This document shows, piece after piece, positions 45,387 through 52,825 of a stretch of 64,000 bases of DNA. Each line of letters starts with the position of its first letter. Within the stretch, counting starts at the first letter, position 1. The notes beneath the pieces are model-generated. The model was not told the origin of the DNA. It searched no databases and saw nothing but the letters and a program-made list of their open reading frames with translations. The stretch lies in NCBI RefSeq assembly GCF_030409685.1, contig NZ_JAUFQJ010000024.1, positions 434,001 to 498,000 of the forward strand, given 5' to 3'. The stretch is from Ferruginibacter paludis. GTDB taxonomy: Bacteria > Bacteroidota > Bacteroidia > Chitinophagales > Chitinophagaceae. A program made the translations under genes and the position numbers.

Positions 45387-47612
45387 ATGAGATTAATGGT
45401 CCCAATCCTGCTATTGTTAGTATGGTATAGTAATATATATGCACAAACGGTAAGCGTTGAAAATTTCCAGACTGAATACCAGGTTCACATTGCACAGACT
45501 GCGAGGCCTGTAAAAGTAGATGGCGTGCTGGATGACAGCACCTGGGCCTTCGCCGAAAAGAAGAGCGATTTTTTTATGAAATACCCTTCTGACATTGGAA
45601 GGCCGGCCAATAAAACCGTGGTGCAAGTGAGCTATGATGATAAGTATTTGTATGTAGCCTTTACCTGCTTCGATTCGGGGAAAAGTATCATTCAGAGTTT
45701 AAAACGAGATATTGGTCATTTGGATAATGACGGCGTGGGCATTATTTTAGATCCGCAGAACAGCCATACCAATGGATTCTTCTTTGCAGTAAATGCGATG
45801 AATGCACAATCTGAAGACCAGATCAGCCTGGGCCAGCAGGACGGCCTTACCTGGAGCTGGAACAACAAGTGGTTTTCGGCCACCAAAAAATACAACGACC
45901 GGTGGATTGCCGAAATAGCCATTCCTTTTAAAAGCCTGCGCTATCCTGCTGGCAACAATTTGTGGGGCATCAATTTTATCAGGGTAGATATGAGCCATAA
46001 CCAGTATTCCGGCTGGACGCATGTACCTACCAATTTCAGGATTTACAATATGGGTTACACAGGCGCACTGATTTGGGATAAACCAGCCCCGGATGCCGGA
46101 AAAAATATGGTGATGATCCCTTTTATTACCAGTAATATACAGGGTAATAAAGAAAATAATGGGCCGGCTAAAGCCGCTTTCAGTGCAGGATTGGACAGCA
46201 AGATTGCCTTATCTTCTTCTCTTAATTTAGATCTTACACTCAACCCCGATTTTTCGCAGGTAGAGGTAGACCAACAGGTAACCAACCTGACCAGGTTTGA
46301 TATTTTTCTGCCAGAAAAAAGATCTTTCTTTTTAGAAAATTCAGACATTTTTGGCGAGTATGGCATTCCGGGATTGATGACGCCATTTTATTCAAGAAGA
46401 ATTGGACTCGATAAAGACAACAACCCGATCCCCATTATTGGCGGCGCCAGGTTATCGGGCAACCTGAACGCCACTACAAGATTTGGGCTGATGAATATGC
46501 AAACGGGTGCCAAAGGAAATTATTCTCCGGAAAACTATTCCGCCATTTCCATCAATAAAAATATACTGGCAAGGTCTGTTGTGAAAGTATATTTTTTAAA
46601 CCGTGAAAACTTTCAAACCGTCAATCAGAAAAAACAAGATCCCCTGAATGCTTTCGGTCGAAATGCAGGTACTTCTTTTGAATACCTGAGCCGCGACGGG
46701 AAATGGAGCGGATGGTATTCTTTTCACCATTCATTCAAGCCTGGCATCTCCACCCAAAATAATTACCAGGAAACGGGTTTGTCTTTTAATACAAGAAAAT
46801 TCACGGCCACAGTCGACCTAGCTAACCTGGGCACCAATTATTATACTGATATGGGGTATGTGCAACGCATCAATAATTACGATGCGTTAAGAGATACAAC
46901 CATCCGGGTAGGCTTTAAACATTTATATACCAATGCCGCGTACATGATCTATCCCACAGGCGATATAGTAGCCCGGCATACTTTTAAAGCCGAAACCTAT
47001 TCTGTTGTAAATCCCAATAATTCTTTCAACGAAACAGATCTTACGCTATCGTACATGGCAGAATTTAACAGCACATCAGGTATCAAATCGGAGGTACTGC
47101 ATAATGACCTGGATTTGTTGTATGCTGTTTCATTTACAGATGCCAAACCTCTGCCTGTAACTAACTATAAATACACACAGGCGGCCGTAACCTATACTTC
47201 TGATACAAGGAAATTATTCAGCTATGGCCTTACTTATCTTGGTGGACAATTTTATAACGGTAATATCCATTCGCTGATAGGCACCATTACGCTGAGAAGC
47301 AGGCCGCACTTCAATTTGATTGTACAGGCTGAATATGATAAACTAAGTTTTCCTGATCCTTATGGCAGCAGCGAATTGTTGTTGGTTTCTCCAAAAGTGG
47401 AGTATAATTTCAACACCAAAGTTTCGTGGACAACCTTTTTGCAATACAACACGCAGGCAAATAATTTTAACATCAACAGCCGGTTTCAATACCGCTTTAA
47501 GCCTATGAGCGACCTGTACCTCGTATACACGGATAATTACTTCACAACGCCTTTTATGCTGAATAAAAACAGGGCAATTGTTTTAAAAGTAAATTACTGG
47601 TTGAATTTGTAG
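45387..47612 (+). CDS. DUF5916 outer-membrane protein with CBM9-like N-terminal domain
   Basis: 741 residues. Signal peptide (MVPILLLLVWYSNIYAQ). Residues ~30-215 are a carbohydrate-binding family 9-like domain: KVDGVLDDSTWAFAE, VVQVSYDDKYLYVAFTCFD, FFAVNAMNAQSEDQ and WIAEIAIPFKSLRY. The remainder is DUF5916, a long beta-barrel-like region with FDIFLPEKRSFFLENSDIF at the junction and alternating strands to a C-terminus ending YFTTPFMLNKNRAIVLKVNYWLNL (aromatic-rich strands). The N-terminal module probably binds a carbohydrate or peptide, the rest sits in the outer membrane. Role unknown; the family is often found with exported peptidases and polysaccharide genes. Confidence 0.85.
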   Translation: MRLMVPILLLLVWYSNIYAQTVSVENFQTEYQVHIAQTARPVKVDGVLDDSTWAFAEKKSDFFMKYPSDIGRPANKTVVQVSYDDKYLYVAFTCFDSGKSIIQSLKRDIGHLDNDGVGIILDPQNSHTNGFFFAVNAMNAQSEDQISLGQQDGLTWSWNNKWFSATKKYNDRWIAEIAIPFKSLRYPAGNNLWGINFIRVDMSHNQYSGWTHVPTNFRIYNMGYTGALIWDKPAPDAGKNMVMIPFITSNIQGNKENNGPAKAAFSAGLDSKIALSSSLNLDLTLNPDFSQVEVDQQVTNLTRFDIFLPEKRSFFLENSDIFGEYGIPGLMTPFYSRRIGLDKDNNPIPIIGGARLSGNLNATTRFGLMNMQTGAKGNYSPENYSAISINKNILARSVVKVYFLNRENFQTVNQKKQDPLNAFGRNAGTSFEYLSRDGKWSGWYSFHHSFKPGISTQNNYQETGLSFNTRKFTATVDLANLGTNYYTDMGYVQRINNYDALRDTTIRVGFKHLYTNAAYMIYPTGDIVARHTFKAETYSVVNPNNSFNETDLTLSYMAEFNSTSGIKSEVLHNDLDLLYAVSFTDAKPLPVTNYKYTQAAVTYTSDTRKLFSYGLTYLGGQFYNGNIHSLIGTITLRSRPHFNLIVQAEYDKLSFPDPYGSSELLLVSPKVEYNFNTKVSWTTFLQYNTQANNFNINSRFQYRFKPMSDLYLVYTDNYFTTPFMLNKNRAIVLKVNYWLNL

Positions 47613-47755
47613 AGACAATCAGGATACCGGAAAATAGCTACCTTATCATTATTGTAACAGAAGTTGTGTCGTCATAATCGGGTGGTTTTTAATAGCCGTA
47701 CAAGAAAGTTACAGCCGATCCGCTATCTTTTTATGACTGCATCTTATACTGAGTT

Positions 47756-48148
47756 TTATAGAAAATACCTCAGTTTAAGCACATCTTTTATTTTCCTGGC
47801 AAACAAGGCGATATCAAGTGGCTTTGAAATGTACCCGTCTGCACCGCAGAGTGCGGCTATTTTCTCAATGTTGTGGTTGGCAGATAAAAGTAACACAGGG
47901 ATATCACTTGTTTGTGCCTGGGACTTTAGTTTTTTGCAAATATCAGTGCCATTGATACCTTCCATATGTATGTCCAGCAAAATGCAATCAGGGGTCGATT
48001 CTACAATCATTTCACTTATTTTGGCGCCATTTTGGGAAATATTTACCACACAACCCTCTTTTACAAGTTTGCGGCGAAGTATTTCAAGCAGGTCTTTATC
48101 ATCATCAATAAGCAGAATAGCCGGCTTTTTATTTAAAGAAGATTCCAT
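47756..48148 (-). CDS. single-domain response regulator
   Basis: 130 residues, only a receiver (REC) domain. Acidic pocket LLIDDDKD, phosphoacceptor Asp in DCILLDIHMEGI, switch Ser in VLLLSANH and Lys in YISKPLD are all present, so it can be phosphorylated. There is no DNA-binding or enzyme output domain and no histidine kinase gene nearby, so it works through an unlinked kinase and partner (CheY- or Spo0F-like mode, inference). The 196-residue frame on the other strand (47664-48254) is a shadow. The upstream space is unusual: it holds the independent micropeptide unit at 48534-48926. Confidence 0.85.
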   Translation of the reverse strand: MESSLNKKPAILLIDDDKDLLEILRRKLVKEGCVVNISQNGAKISEMIVESTPDCILLDIHMEGINGTDICKKLKSQAQTSDIPVLLLSANHNIEKIAALCGADGYISKPLDIALFARKIKDVLKLRYFL

Positions 48149-48533
48149 ACAACCATATTTTGTAATAATGATTCAATTTTCAGGCCGTTTAAACAGAGTT
48201 ACCATTGTTAACAAAATGCGAAGCTTTGTAAACGTCTATTTTGGTAATTACTGACAATGAAAACGCAAACAGGTTTAATACGGTTGCTTATTTTAATGAG
48301 CTGGTTTAGCAGGGATGAATGGAAGCTAAAAAATGACTTAAGCGATCGGTGAAATAGGCTCAAAAATTTTGATAGACTTAGCTGAGGGCCTGTTTTCAAA
48401 CACAATATACAATTTTACCAGTGCAGGAACAAGCACCGGGTATTGCTGTCATTCCCTGAATAAATTGTAGGGGTGGGCAGTTCATCTGCTCAATAAAACC
48501 TGTAGTTGTGCCAGGAGTTTGGTATTGGGCAAT

Positions 48534-48576
48534 AAAAAAACTTCCACAGGTACCAGTTTTTCATAGTCTGTGGAAG
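48534..48576 (-). terminator. intrinsic terminator of the repeat-bearing unit
   Basis: On the minus strand CTTCCACAG, 18-base loop, CTGTGGAAG and then TTTTTTT. The arms are at 48541-48549 and 48568-48576. A smaller hairpin (GTCAGC / GCTGAC) lies just before it. Confidence 0.8.
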
Positions 48577-48689
48577 TAAGATGTTTGTTTAGTCAGCCAA
48601 AGCTGACCGATTCAGGATTTTTGCGGGCTACCGCTCCAGAAAATCGATAAAACGAGTTGCTGGGTTTCAGTGTTCTGGTCTTTTTGCCA

Positions 48690-48749
48690 TCATCGCTTTT
48701 TACAGCATAGGCTTAGGATATTGGGTTCAAACGGTTTTTGGATCATCAT
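48690..48749 (-). CDS. candidate micropeptide B (19 aa, Cys-Cys-Lys-Lys-Arg end)
   Basis: Frame MMIQKPFEPNILSLCCKKR, stop TGA at 48690-48692. Its ATG overlaps the stop of micropeptide A as ATGA, and its own stop overlaps the next ATG in the same way. It is homologous to A in its start (MM.QK) and end (LCCKKR). It may be a real translated peptide, a leader-like regulatory frame, or a by-product of a repeat; there is no proof of translation. Confidence 0.3.
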   Translation of the reverse strand: MMIQKPFEPNILSLCCKKR

Positions 48750-48802
48750 CGCTTTTTACAGCATAGTTCCGGATATTGGGTTTTGGTTTTTTGAAACATC
48801 AT
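48746..48802 (-). CDS. candidate micropeptide A (18 aa, Cys-Cys-Lys-Lys-Arg end)
   Basis: Frame MMFQKTKTQYPELCCKKR, stop TGA at 48746-48748. It shares the MM.QK start and LCCKKR end with micropeptide B, while the middle differs and B has one more residue, so the frames are kept despite substitutions and a length change of 3 bases between units. The ATG pair lies in the repeated CGATGATG motif. Confidence 0.3.
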   Translation of the reverse strand: MMFQKTKTQYPELCCKKR

Positions 48803-48858
48803 CGCTTTTAACGGCATAGTTTCAGGATGTTGAATTTGCAGTTTTCACAGGAATTCGA

Positions 48859-48906
48859 TTATTGTTTTTTGGATTTGGACTTAGATTGTTTTGATGTTTC
48901 AATCAT
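48859..48906 (-). CDS. candidate micropeptide 1 (15 aa, Ser/Lys-rich)
   Basis: Frame MIETSKQSKSKSKKQ, first ATG after the predicted promoter, only 12 bases past the -7 element, so the message would be nearly leaderless. After its TAA the same frame continues as a 16-residue stretch ending ILKLCR, which resembles the ends of micropeptides A and B, as if the first repeat were an interrupted copy. Confidence 0.3.
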   Translation of the reverse strand: MIETSKQSKSKSKKQ

Positions 48907-48918
48907 TACTTTCTGATA

Positions 48919-48949
48919 CAAAGATGCAACAGTTAGATATCCTGTACAA
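48919..48949 (-). promoter_or_regulatory. predicted promoter of the repeat-bearing unit
   Basis: On the minus strand TTGT, 19 bases, then CATCTTTG, a 7-of-8 match to TAnnTTTG at the correct spacing. It starts a transcript of about 380 bases that would end at the terminator at 48534. Confidence 0.6.
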
Positions 48950-49291
48950 GAGCAGCATTACGCTATTTATATCGTTCATTAATTACGGAGTGTAGCGTAA
49001 TTATTCAGCCGCGCAGAAGGATATTTACGAAAAGAAATATGGTTGTTTTCTCACCCCATTTGCATACACGAGGCAAAACCGGGTAAAGCCACATGCTTAT
49101 TTTAGCCTGTAAAGGCCATTCCAGCCTGCCTTTCGTATTTATCCGATATCCAATCTCAGTGTTGCGCTTTTCTACTGCCGCGGGATAGATAGTTTTACCA
49201 TTTATATTAAATTAGTAGCATTTATCTATAATTCACTGTAGATTTATTGCTTAAAACAAATGCTATATATCACCTGCTAAAATCAAAATGT

Positions 49292-49897
49292 ATGAAAAAA
49301 TTACTTGCCGTAATTGGCTTATTGCTGTTTTCAACTGCAGCTTTTTGCCAGCTCTCCAAAGACGAAAAAGCAAAAGTGACAGGCCTGTTGCAATCAAGCC
49401 TGGAACGTTTAACCAAATCTGTAGAAGGGCTAAGTGAAGCACAGTTAAATTTTAAGCCAGACAGTACCCGCTGGTCTGTGAAAGAATGTGTATATCACCT
49501 GGCATTGTCCGAAACCAATATCTGGGGCTGGATGCAGGGTGTAATGTCGGCCCCGGCAAATCCTGATAAAAAAGCCCTGGTTAAAGCTACTGATGACATG
49601 GTAATAACAGGTGTCGAAGACAGGAGCCACAAGGTTAAAACCAGCGAACCCTTTGAACCCAAAAATGCCAAATGGGCAACCAAAGAGGAAGCCATGGCAT
49701 TTTTAACAGCAGAACGTAAAAAACACATTGATTATATTAATTCCTCAACAGACGATTTTAGAAATCACATCGCCGAACAGGGTCCGATGGGGCCAATGGA
49801 CGCTTACCAGATTATTTTATTACTGGCGCAGCATACCGTAAGGCATACCAAACAAATAGAGGAAGTAAAAGCAACTGCGGGCTTCCCGTCTAAATAA
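49292..49897 (+). CDS. exported DinB-family protein
   Basis: 201 residues from the ATG at 49292 (MKKLLAVIGLLLFSTAAFCQ), which begins a clean signal peptide; the longer frame adds 15 residues. The four-helix DinB fold follows: LQSSLERLTKSVEGLSEAQLNFKP, SVKECVYHLALSETNIWGWM (first His) and LLLAQHTVRHTKQIEEVKA (C-terminal His pair), so the three-His metal site is present. Probably a periplasmic metal-binding protein of unknown function. It is followed by the sialidase gene, with 131 bases between them. Confidence 0.85.
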   Translation: MKKLLAVIGLLLFSTAAFCQLSKDEKAKVTGLLQSSLERLTKSVEGLSEAQLNFKPDSTRWSVKECVYHLALSETNIWGWMQGVMSAPANPDKKALVKATDDMVITGVEDRSHKVKTSEPFEPKNAKWATKEEAMAFLTAERKKHIDYINSSTDDFRNHIAEQGPMGPMDAYQIILLLAQHTVRHTKQIEEVKATAGFPSK

Positions 49898-50028
49898 ACA
49901 ATCATTACAAATTGAATTTAAAGAGGCAGGTTGTATACTTGCCTTTTATTTTGCAGTTAATTGAACCCAATTTTTTTGCGAGACCTGATAATATTCAGCG
50001 ATTGATAAAAATGTTTGTAAAACCAGGT

Positions 50029-51195
50029 ATGAAAAAAATCAAATCAGTTTTGCTTGTTCTTTTATGGACTACTGTGCTAAACGCTCAGCAAAAATCAAGC
50101 ACTGTATTTTCATCAGGCAAAGATGGGTATGCAACCTACCGCATACCCGCCATCATTGGTTTACCCAATGGCGATTTGTTGGCTTTTGCAGAAGGGCGGG
50201 TGAATGGCTCTAATGATTTTGGAGACATTAATATTGTTGCAAAAAGAAGCCATGACAAAGGCCTTACCTGGACTGCTTTGCAAACAGTGGCAGATGTGGA
50301 TAGCCTGCAGGCCGGCAATCCGTCGCCGGTAGTTGACCTTACTGATCCCGCCTATCCGAAGGGAAGAATTATTTTATTCTACAACACCGGCAACAACCAT
50401 GAAAATGAAGTAAGAAAAGGAAACGGCCTGCGGGAAGTATGGTATATTACTTCTACAGATAACGGCCACAGCTGGAGCAAACCAGTAAATATTACCACAC
50501 AAACCCACCGGCCTAATCAGCCAGCAATCAAGCCCGATTATAATTTTAAGGAAGACTGGCGAAGCTATGCTAACACACCCGGGCATGCCATTCAATTTTC
50601 AGATGGCCGATACAAGGGAAGAATATTTGTAGCTGCCAATCATTCTGCTGGTGACCCAAAAGCGGACGCAACAGATTATAGCGCTCATGGATTTTATAGC
50701 GACGATCATTGTGCAACGTTTAGGATTGGCGCAACAGTTGGCCGAGCAGGCAGTAATGAATCGATGGCGGCTATATTGGGTAACGGCAAACTGATGATGA
50801 ACAGCCGCAACCAGCGGGCCGACACCATGGCTAGGATTGTATCTGTCAGCAGCGATGGCGGCGCCAGCTGGGATACAACCTACATTGACAATAACTTACC
50901 CGACCCCATTTGCCAGGGAAGTATTTTAACCGTTGGCAACGAGCAGGGAAAAGCCATTGTAGCATTTTGCAATGCAGCCAGCAAAACACATAGAGATAGT
51001 CTTACCCTGCGCATTAGTTACGATGATGGCAGTACATGGCGTAGGAGTTACTTACTGGACAAGGGCGTAGACAAAGGGGAAGAAGACGCGACTGCATATT
51101 CTGACCTTGTTAAATTGTCCGCAAATGAAATAGGAGTTTTGTATGAACGAAAAGATTATACGCAGATAGTTTTTATGCGGGTGAAATGGAAATGA
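50029..51195 (+). CDS. exo-alpha-sialidase (GH33-type neuraminidase)
   Basis: 388 residues from the ATG at 50029 (MKKIKSVLLVLLWTTVLNAQ, signal peptide); the longer frame from 49912 has no signal. The six-bladed sialidase fold is shown by the arginine motif YRIPAI and four Asp-boxes: SHDKGLTW, STDNGHSW, SSDGGASW and SYDDGSTW. Further catalytic elements are AFAEGR (Arg/Glu region), GRAGSNESMAA (Glu) and GVLYERKDY (Tyr and Arg of the active site near the end). It removes terminal sialic acid from glycoconjugates in the periplasm or outside. No sialic-acid uptake or catabolic genes are in the window, so it may serve scavenging by unlinked genes. A 180-bp repeat follows. Confidence 0.92.
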   Translation: MKKIKSVLLVLLWTTVLNAQQKSSTVFSSGKDGYATYRIPAIIGLPNGDLLAFAEGRVNGSNDFGDINIVAKRSHDKGLTWTALQTVADVDSLQAGNPSPVVDLTDPAYPKGRIILFYNTGNNHENEVRKGNGLREVWYITSTDNGHSWSKPVNITTQTHRPNQPAIKPDYNFKEDWRSYANTPGHAIQFSDGRYKGRIFVAANHSAGDPKADATDYSAHGFYSDDHCATFRIGATVGRAGSNESMAAILGNGKLMMNSRNQRADTMARIVSVSSDGGASWDTTYIDNNLPDPICQGSILTVGNEQGKAIVAFCNAASKTHRDSLTLRISYDDGSTWRRSYLLDKGVDKGEEDATAYSDLVKLSANEIGVLYERKDYTQIVFMRVKWK

Positions 51196-51509
51196 TCTGC
51201 TCGGCTATGTATTTAATTAAAAAATGTTTTTGGTCAACGAGCATATGTGCAACTTCAAAAAAAAGAGGTTTAGTTATACTTATGCTGTAACACACCTAAC
51301 AGTAGAATTACAAAAGCTGAAACTACTATGCACAGAAGTCGAACAGGGCTGCAAGGCAGCAACGGGCTGTTTTCGTTGCTGCCTTGACTTTTTTTGTTAC
51401 TTTTTTTGTGTCAAGACAAAAAAAGTAAGCAGACAGCAACAATTAAAAAATTGAACTACGAACAAACTGTTCTATCAAATTCACTTTATATTGCTTCAAC
51501 AATAACAAC
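51196..51509. other. 314-base intergenic region with repeat copy A
   Basis: Filled mostly by the dispersed repeat at 51276-51455; the 76-codon frame across it is a by-product of the repeat. The remaining bases are the upstream region of the phosphoesterase gene. Confidence 0.6.
51276..51455 (+). repeat. 180-bp dispersed element, copy A
   Basis: Same element as 56164-56347. It contains a hairpin with 12-bp arms (51353-51364 and 51374-51385) followed by a T-run, and then a second palindrome with arms TTACTTTTTTTGT / ACAAAAAAAGTAA (51397-51428). Elements with this T-rich palindrome are widespread in Bacteroidota intergenic regions. Confidence 0.8.
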
Positions 51510-52409
51510 ATGAAAAGAAGATCGCTTATAAAAAATCTTGGTGGCCTGTTGCTGGCGCCAATGTTACCAGTTCAATTGCCAACATCAGCGCCGCCCGTTT
51601 TGCGGGTAGCCCACCTCACCGACGTGCACCTGAAAGACGAATGGGATGCACCTGCCCGCTTCCGGCGCTGCCTGCAACATGTACAAGCGCAAAGCCCTTC
51701 CGTTGGTATGATTCTAAACGGAGGCGATATTGTGTTTGATATGAATAAGGAAAACCTGCCCGCAATCAATGCGCAATGGAGCTTATACCATAGCATTGTA
51801 AAAAGCGCCTGTAGATTGCCGGTGCATTATGCATTGGGTAATCATGATATCTGGTGGAGTGAAAACAACAAAGGTCAGGCTGTGTATGGCAAACAGTTTT
51901 CGCTCGACCAATTGCAGCTTTCCAAACCCTGGTATAGTTTTACGCAAAGTGGATGGAAATTCATTGTGCTGGATAGTGTACACCTGGATATTGACAACAC
52001 CTGGTACATTGGTAAACTGGGCGACGAACAATTTGCCTGGTTACAAAACGAGTTGAAGTCTACACCGGCCGCCATGCCTGTCTGTGTGCTTTCGCATATT
52101 CCCATCTTAACCGCCACGCTGATGATTGAAGATGACATTGTAAACAAATGGGAAATGACGGGTGGTGATATGCATACCGATACGGCTAAAATAATCAGGT
52201 TGTTTAATGGCTACCCGAATGTAAAACTTTGCCTGAGCGGGCATGTTCATCTAAGAGATAAAGTAGTATACAACAATGTAACTTATCTCTGCAACGGCGC
52301 TGTGAGCGGCGCCTGGTGGAGAGGTAACAAAAGAGAAACCGCACCAGGTTATGGTTTGCTAAACCTGTATGCAGATGGAAGTTTTACAGAGCAATATGTA
52401 AATTATTAA
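51510..52409 (+). CDS. metallophosphoesterase (calcineurin-like)
   Basis: 299 residues. The N-terminus (MKRRSLIKNLGGLLLAPML) is an RR-containing export signal, possibly Tat-type. All five phosphoesterase motifs are readable: DVHLKDEW (D-x-H), GGDIVFD, GNHDIWW, LSHIPIL and SGHVHLRD. It should bind two metal ions and hydrolyse a phosphomono- or diester in the periplasm; the substrate is unknown. It lies downstream of repeat copy A and before the SnoaL-like gene (42 bases apart), with which it may be co-transcribed. Confidence 0.9.
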   Translation: MKRRSLIKNLGGLLLAPMLPVQLPTSAPPVLRVAHLTDVHLKDEWDAPARFRRCLQHVQAQSPSVGMILNGGDIVFDMNKENLPAINAQWSLYHSIVKSACRLPVHYALGNHDIWWSENNKGQAVYGKQFSLDQLQLSKPWYSFTQSGWKFIVLDSVHLDIDNTWYIGKLGDEQFAWLQNELKSTPAAMPVCVLSHIPILTATLMIEDDIVNKWEMTGGDMHTDTAKIIRLFNGYPNVKLCLSGHVHLRDKVVYNNVTYLCNGAVSGAWWRGNKRETAPGYGLLNLYADGSFTEQYVNY

Positions 52410-52451
52410 CTACACCTGGCTCATACAATTGAGCTAAATATTTACACAAAA

Positions 52452-52817
52452 ATGAATACTATGACAACAAAAGAGATAGCCACAACATTAGTAACCATGT
52501 GCCGCAATGGCCAAATTGAAGAAGTAAAAGAACTATTGTTTTCGCCAGACATCGTCAGCATTGAACCACGCGAAGGCTTACTGCCACTGGAAACCAAGGG
52601 TATGGATGCTATCCGGGCGAAAGCGGCTTTCTTTGTATCTCATGTGGCGGAGTTTTATGGCAGCACCATCAGCGACCCGGTAGTGGCGGGCGATTATTTT
52701 TCTATTGCCTGGGATACGGATCTGCAAATGAAAGGCGAAGACCGAAAAACCAATCATGAAATTTGTGTGTATAATGTGAAGGATGGCAAAATAGTTTCGG
52801 AGCAGTTTTTTTATTAA
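52452..52817 (+). CDS. SnoaL-like / NTF2-fold protein
   Basis: 121 residues; the ATG at 52452 is used, another three codons later is possible. Fits the SnoaL-like polyketide-cyclase fold: N-terminal helices (EIATTLVTMCRNGQIEEVKELLF), then four strands DIVSIEPREGL, PVVAGDYFSIAWDTDLQM, KTNHEICVYNVKDGKIVSEQFFY. Proteins of this type bind a small hydrophobic ligand or act as enzymes; no catalytic residues are clear. It converges on dnaE2 with only 8 bases between the stop codons. Confidence 0.75.
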   Translation: MNTMTTKEIATTLVTMCRNGQIEEVKELLFSPDIVSIEPREGLLPLETKGMDAIRAKAAFFVSHVAEFYGSTISDPVVAGDYFSIAWDTDLQMKGEDRKTNHEICVYNVKDGKIVSEQFFY

Positions 52818-52825
52818 GCAGCAGC

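Larger units (their letters stand above)
48688..48839 (-). repeat. three degenerate 53-56 bp direct repeats
   Basis: The plus-strand motif CATCATCGCTTTTTACAGCA starts at 48688 and 48744 and, with two changes, at 48797; each is followed by a GGATATTGGGTT-like block. Unit spacing is 56 and 53 bases. On the minus strand the units encode the overlapping micropeptides. Confidence 0.8.
48149..49291. other. 1.14-kb intergenic region containing a repeat-bearing transcription unit
   Basis: No conventional gene. Its parts are a plain stretch (48149-48533), the unit with promoter, micropeptide frames, three repeats and terminator (48534-48950), a 9-bp inverted repeat ATTACGCTA / TAGCGTAAT (48957-48965 and 48993-49001), and a plain stretch up to the DinB gene. 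Confidence 0.6.

Noticed and set aside
47664..48254. 196-codon plus-strand frame
   Set aside because: It is the complement of a response regulator with all its conserved residues; its own product is Ser-rich and shows no domain.
48688..48839. CRISPR array made of three repeats
   Set aside because: Repeats differ in sequence and length, the changing segment is only about 15 bases and similar between units, and no cas genes are near.
51224..51454. 76-codon plus-strand frame over repeat copy A
   Set aside because: It is caused by the T-rich palindrome; the related frame at 56138-56332 on the other strand arises in the same way.
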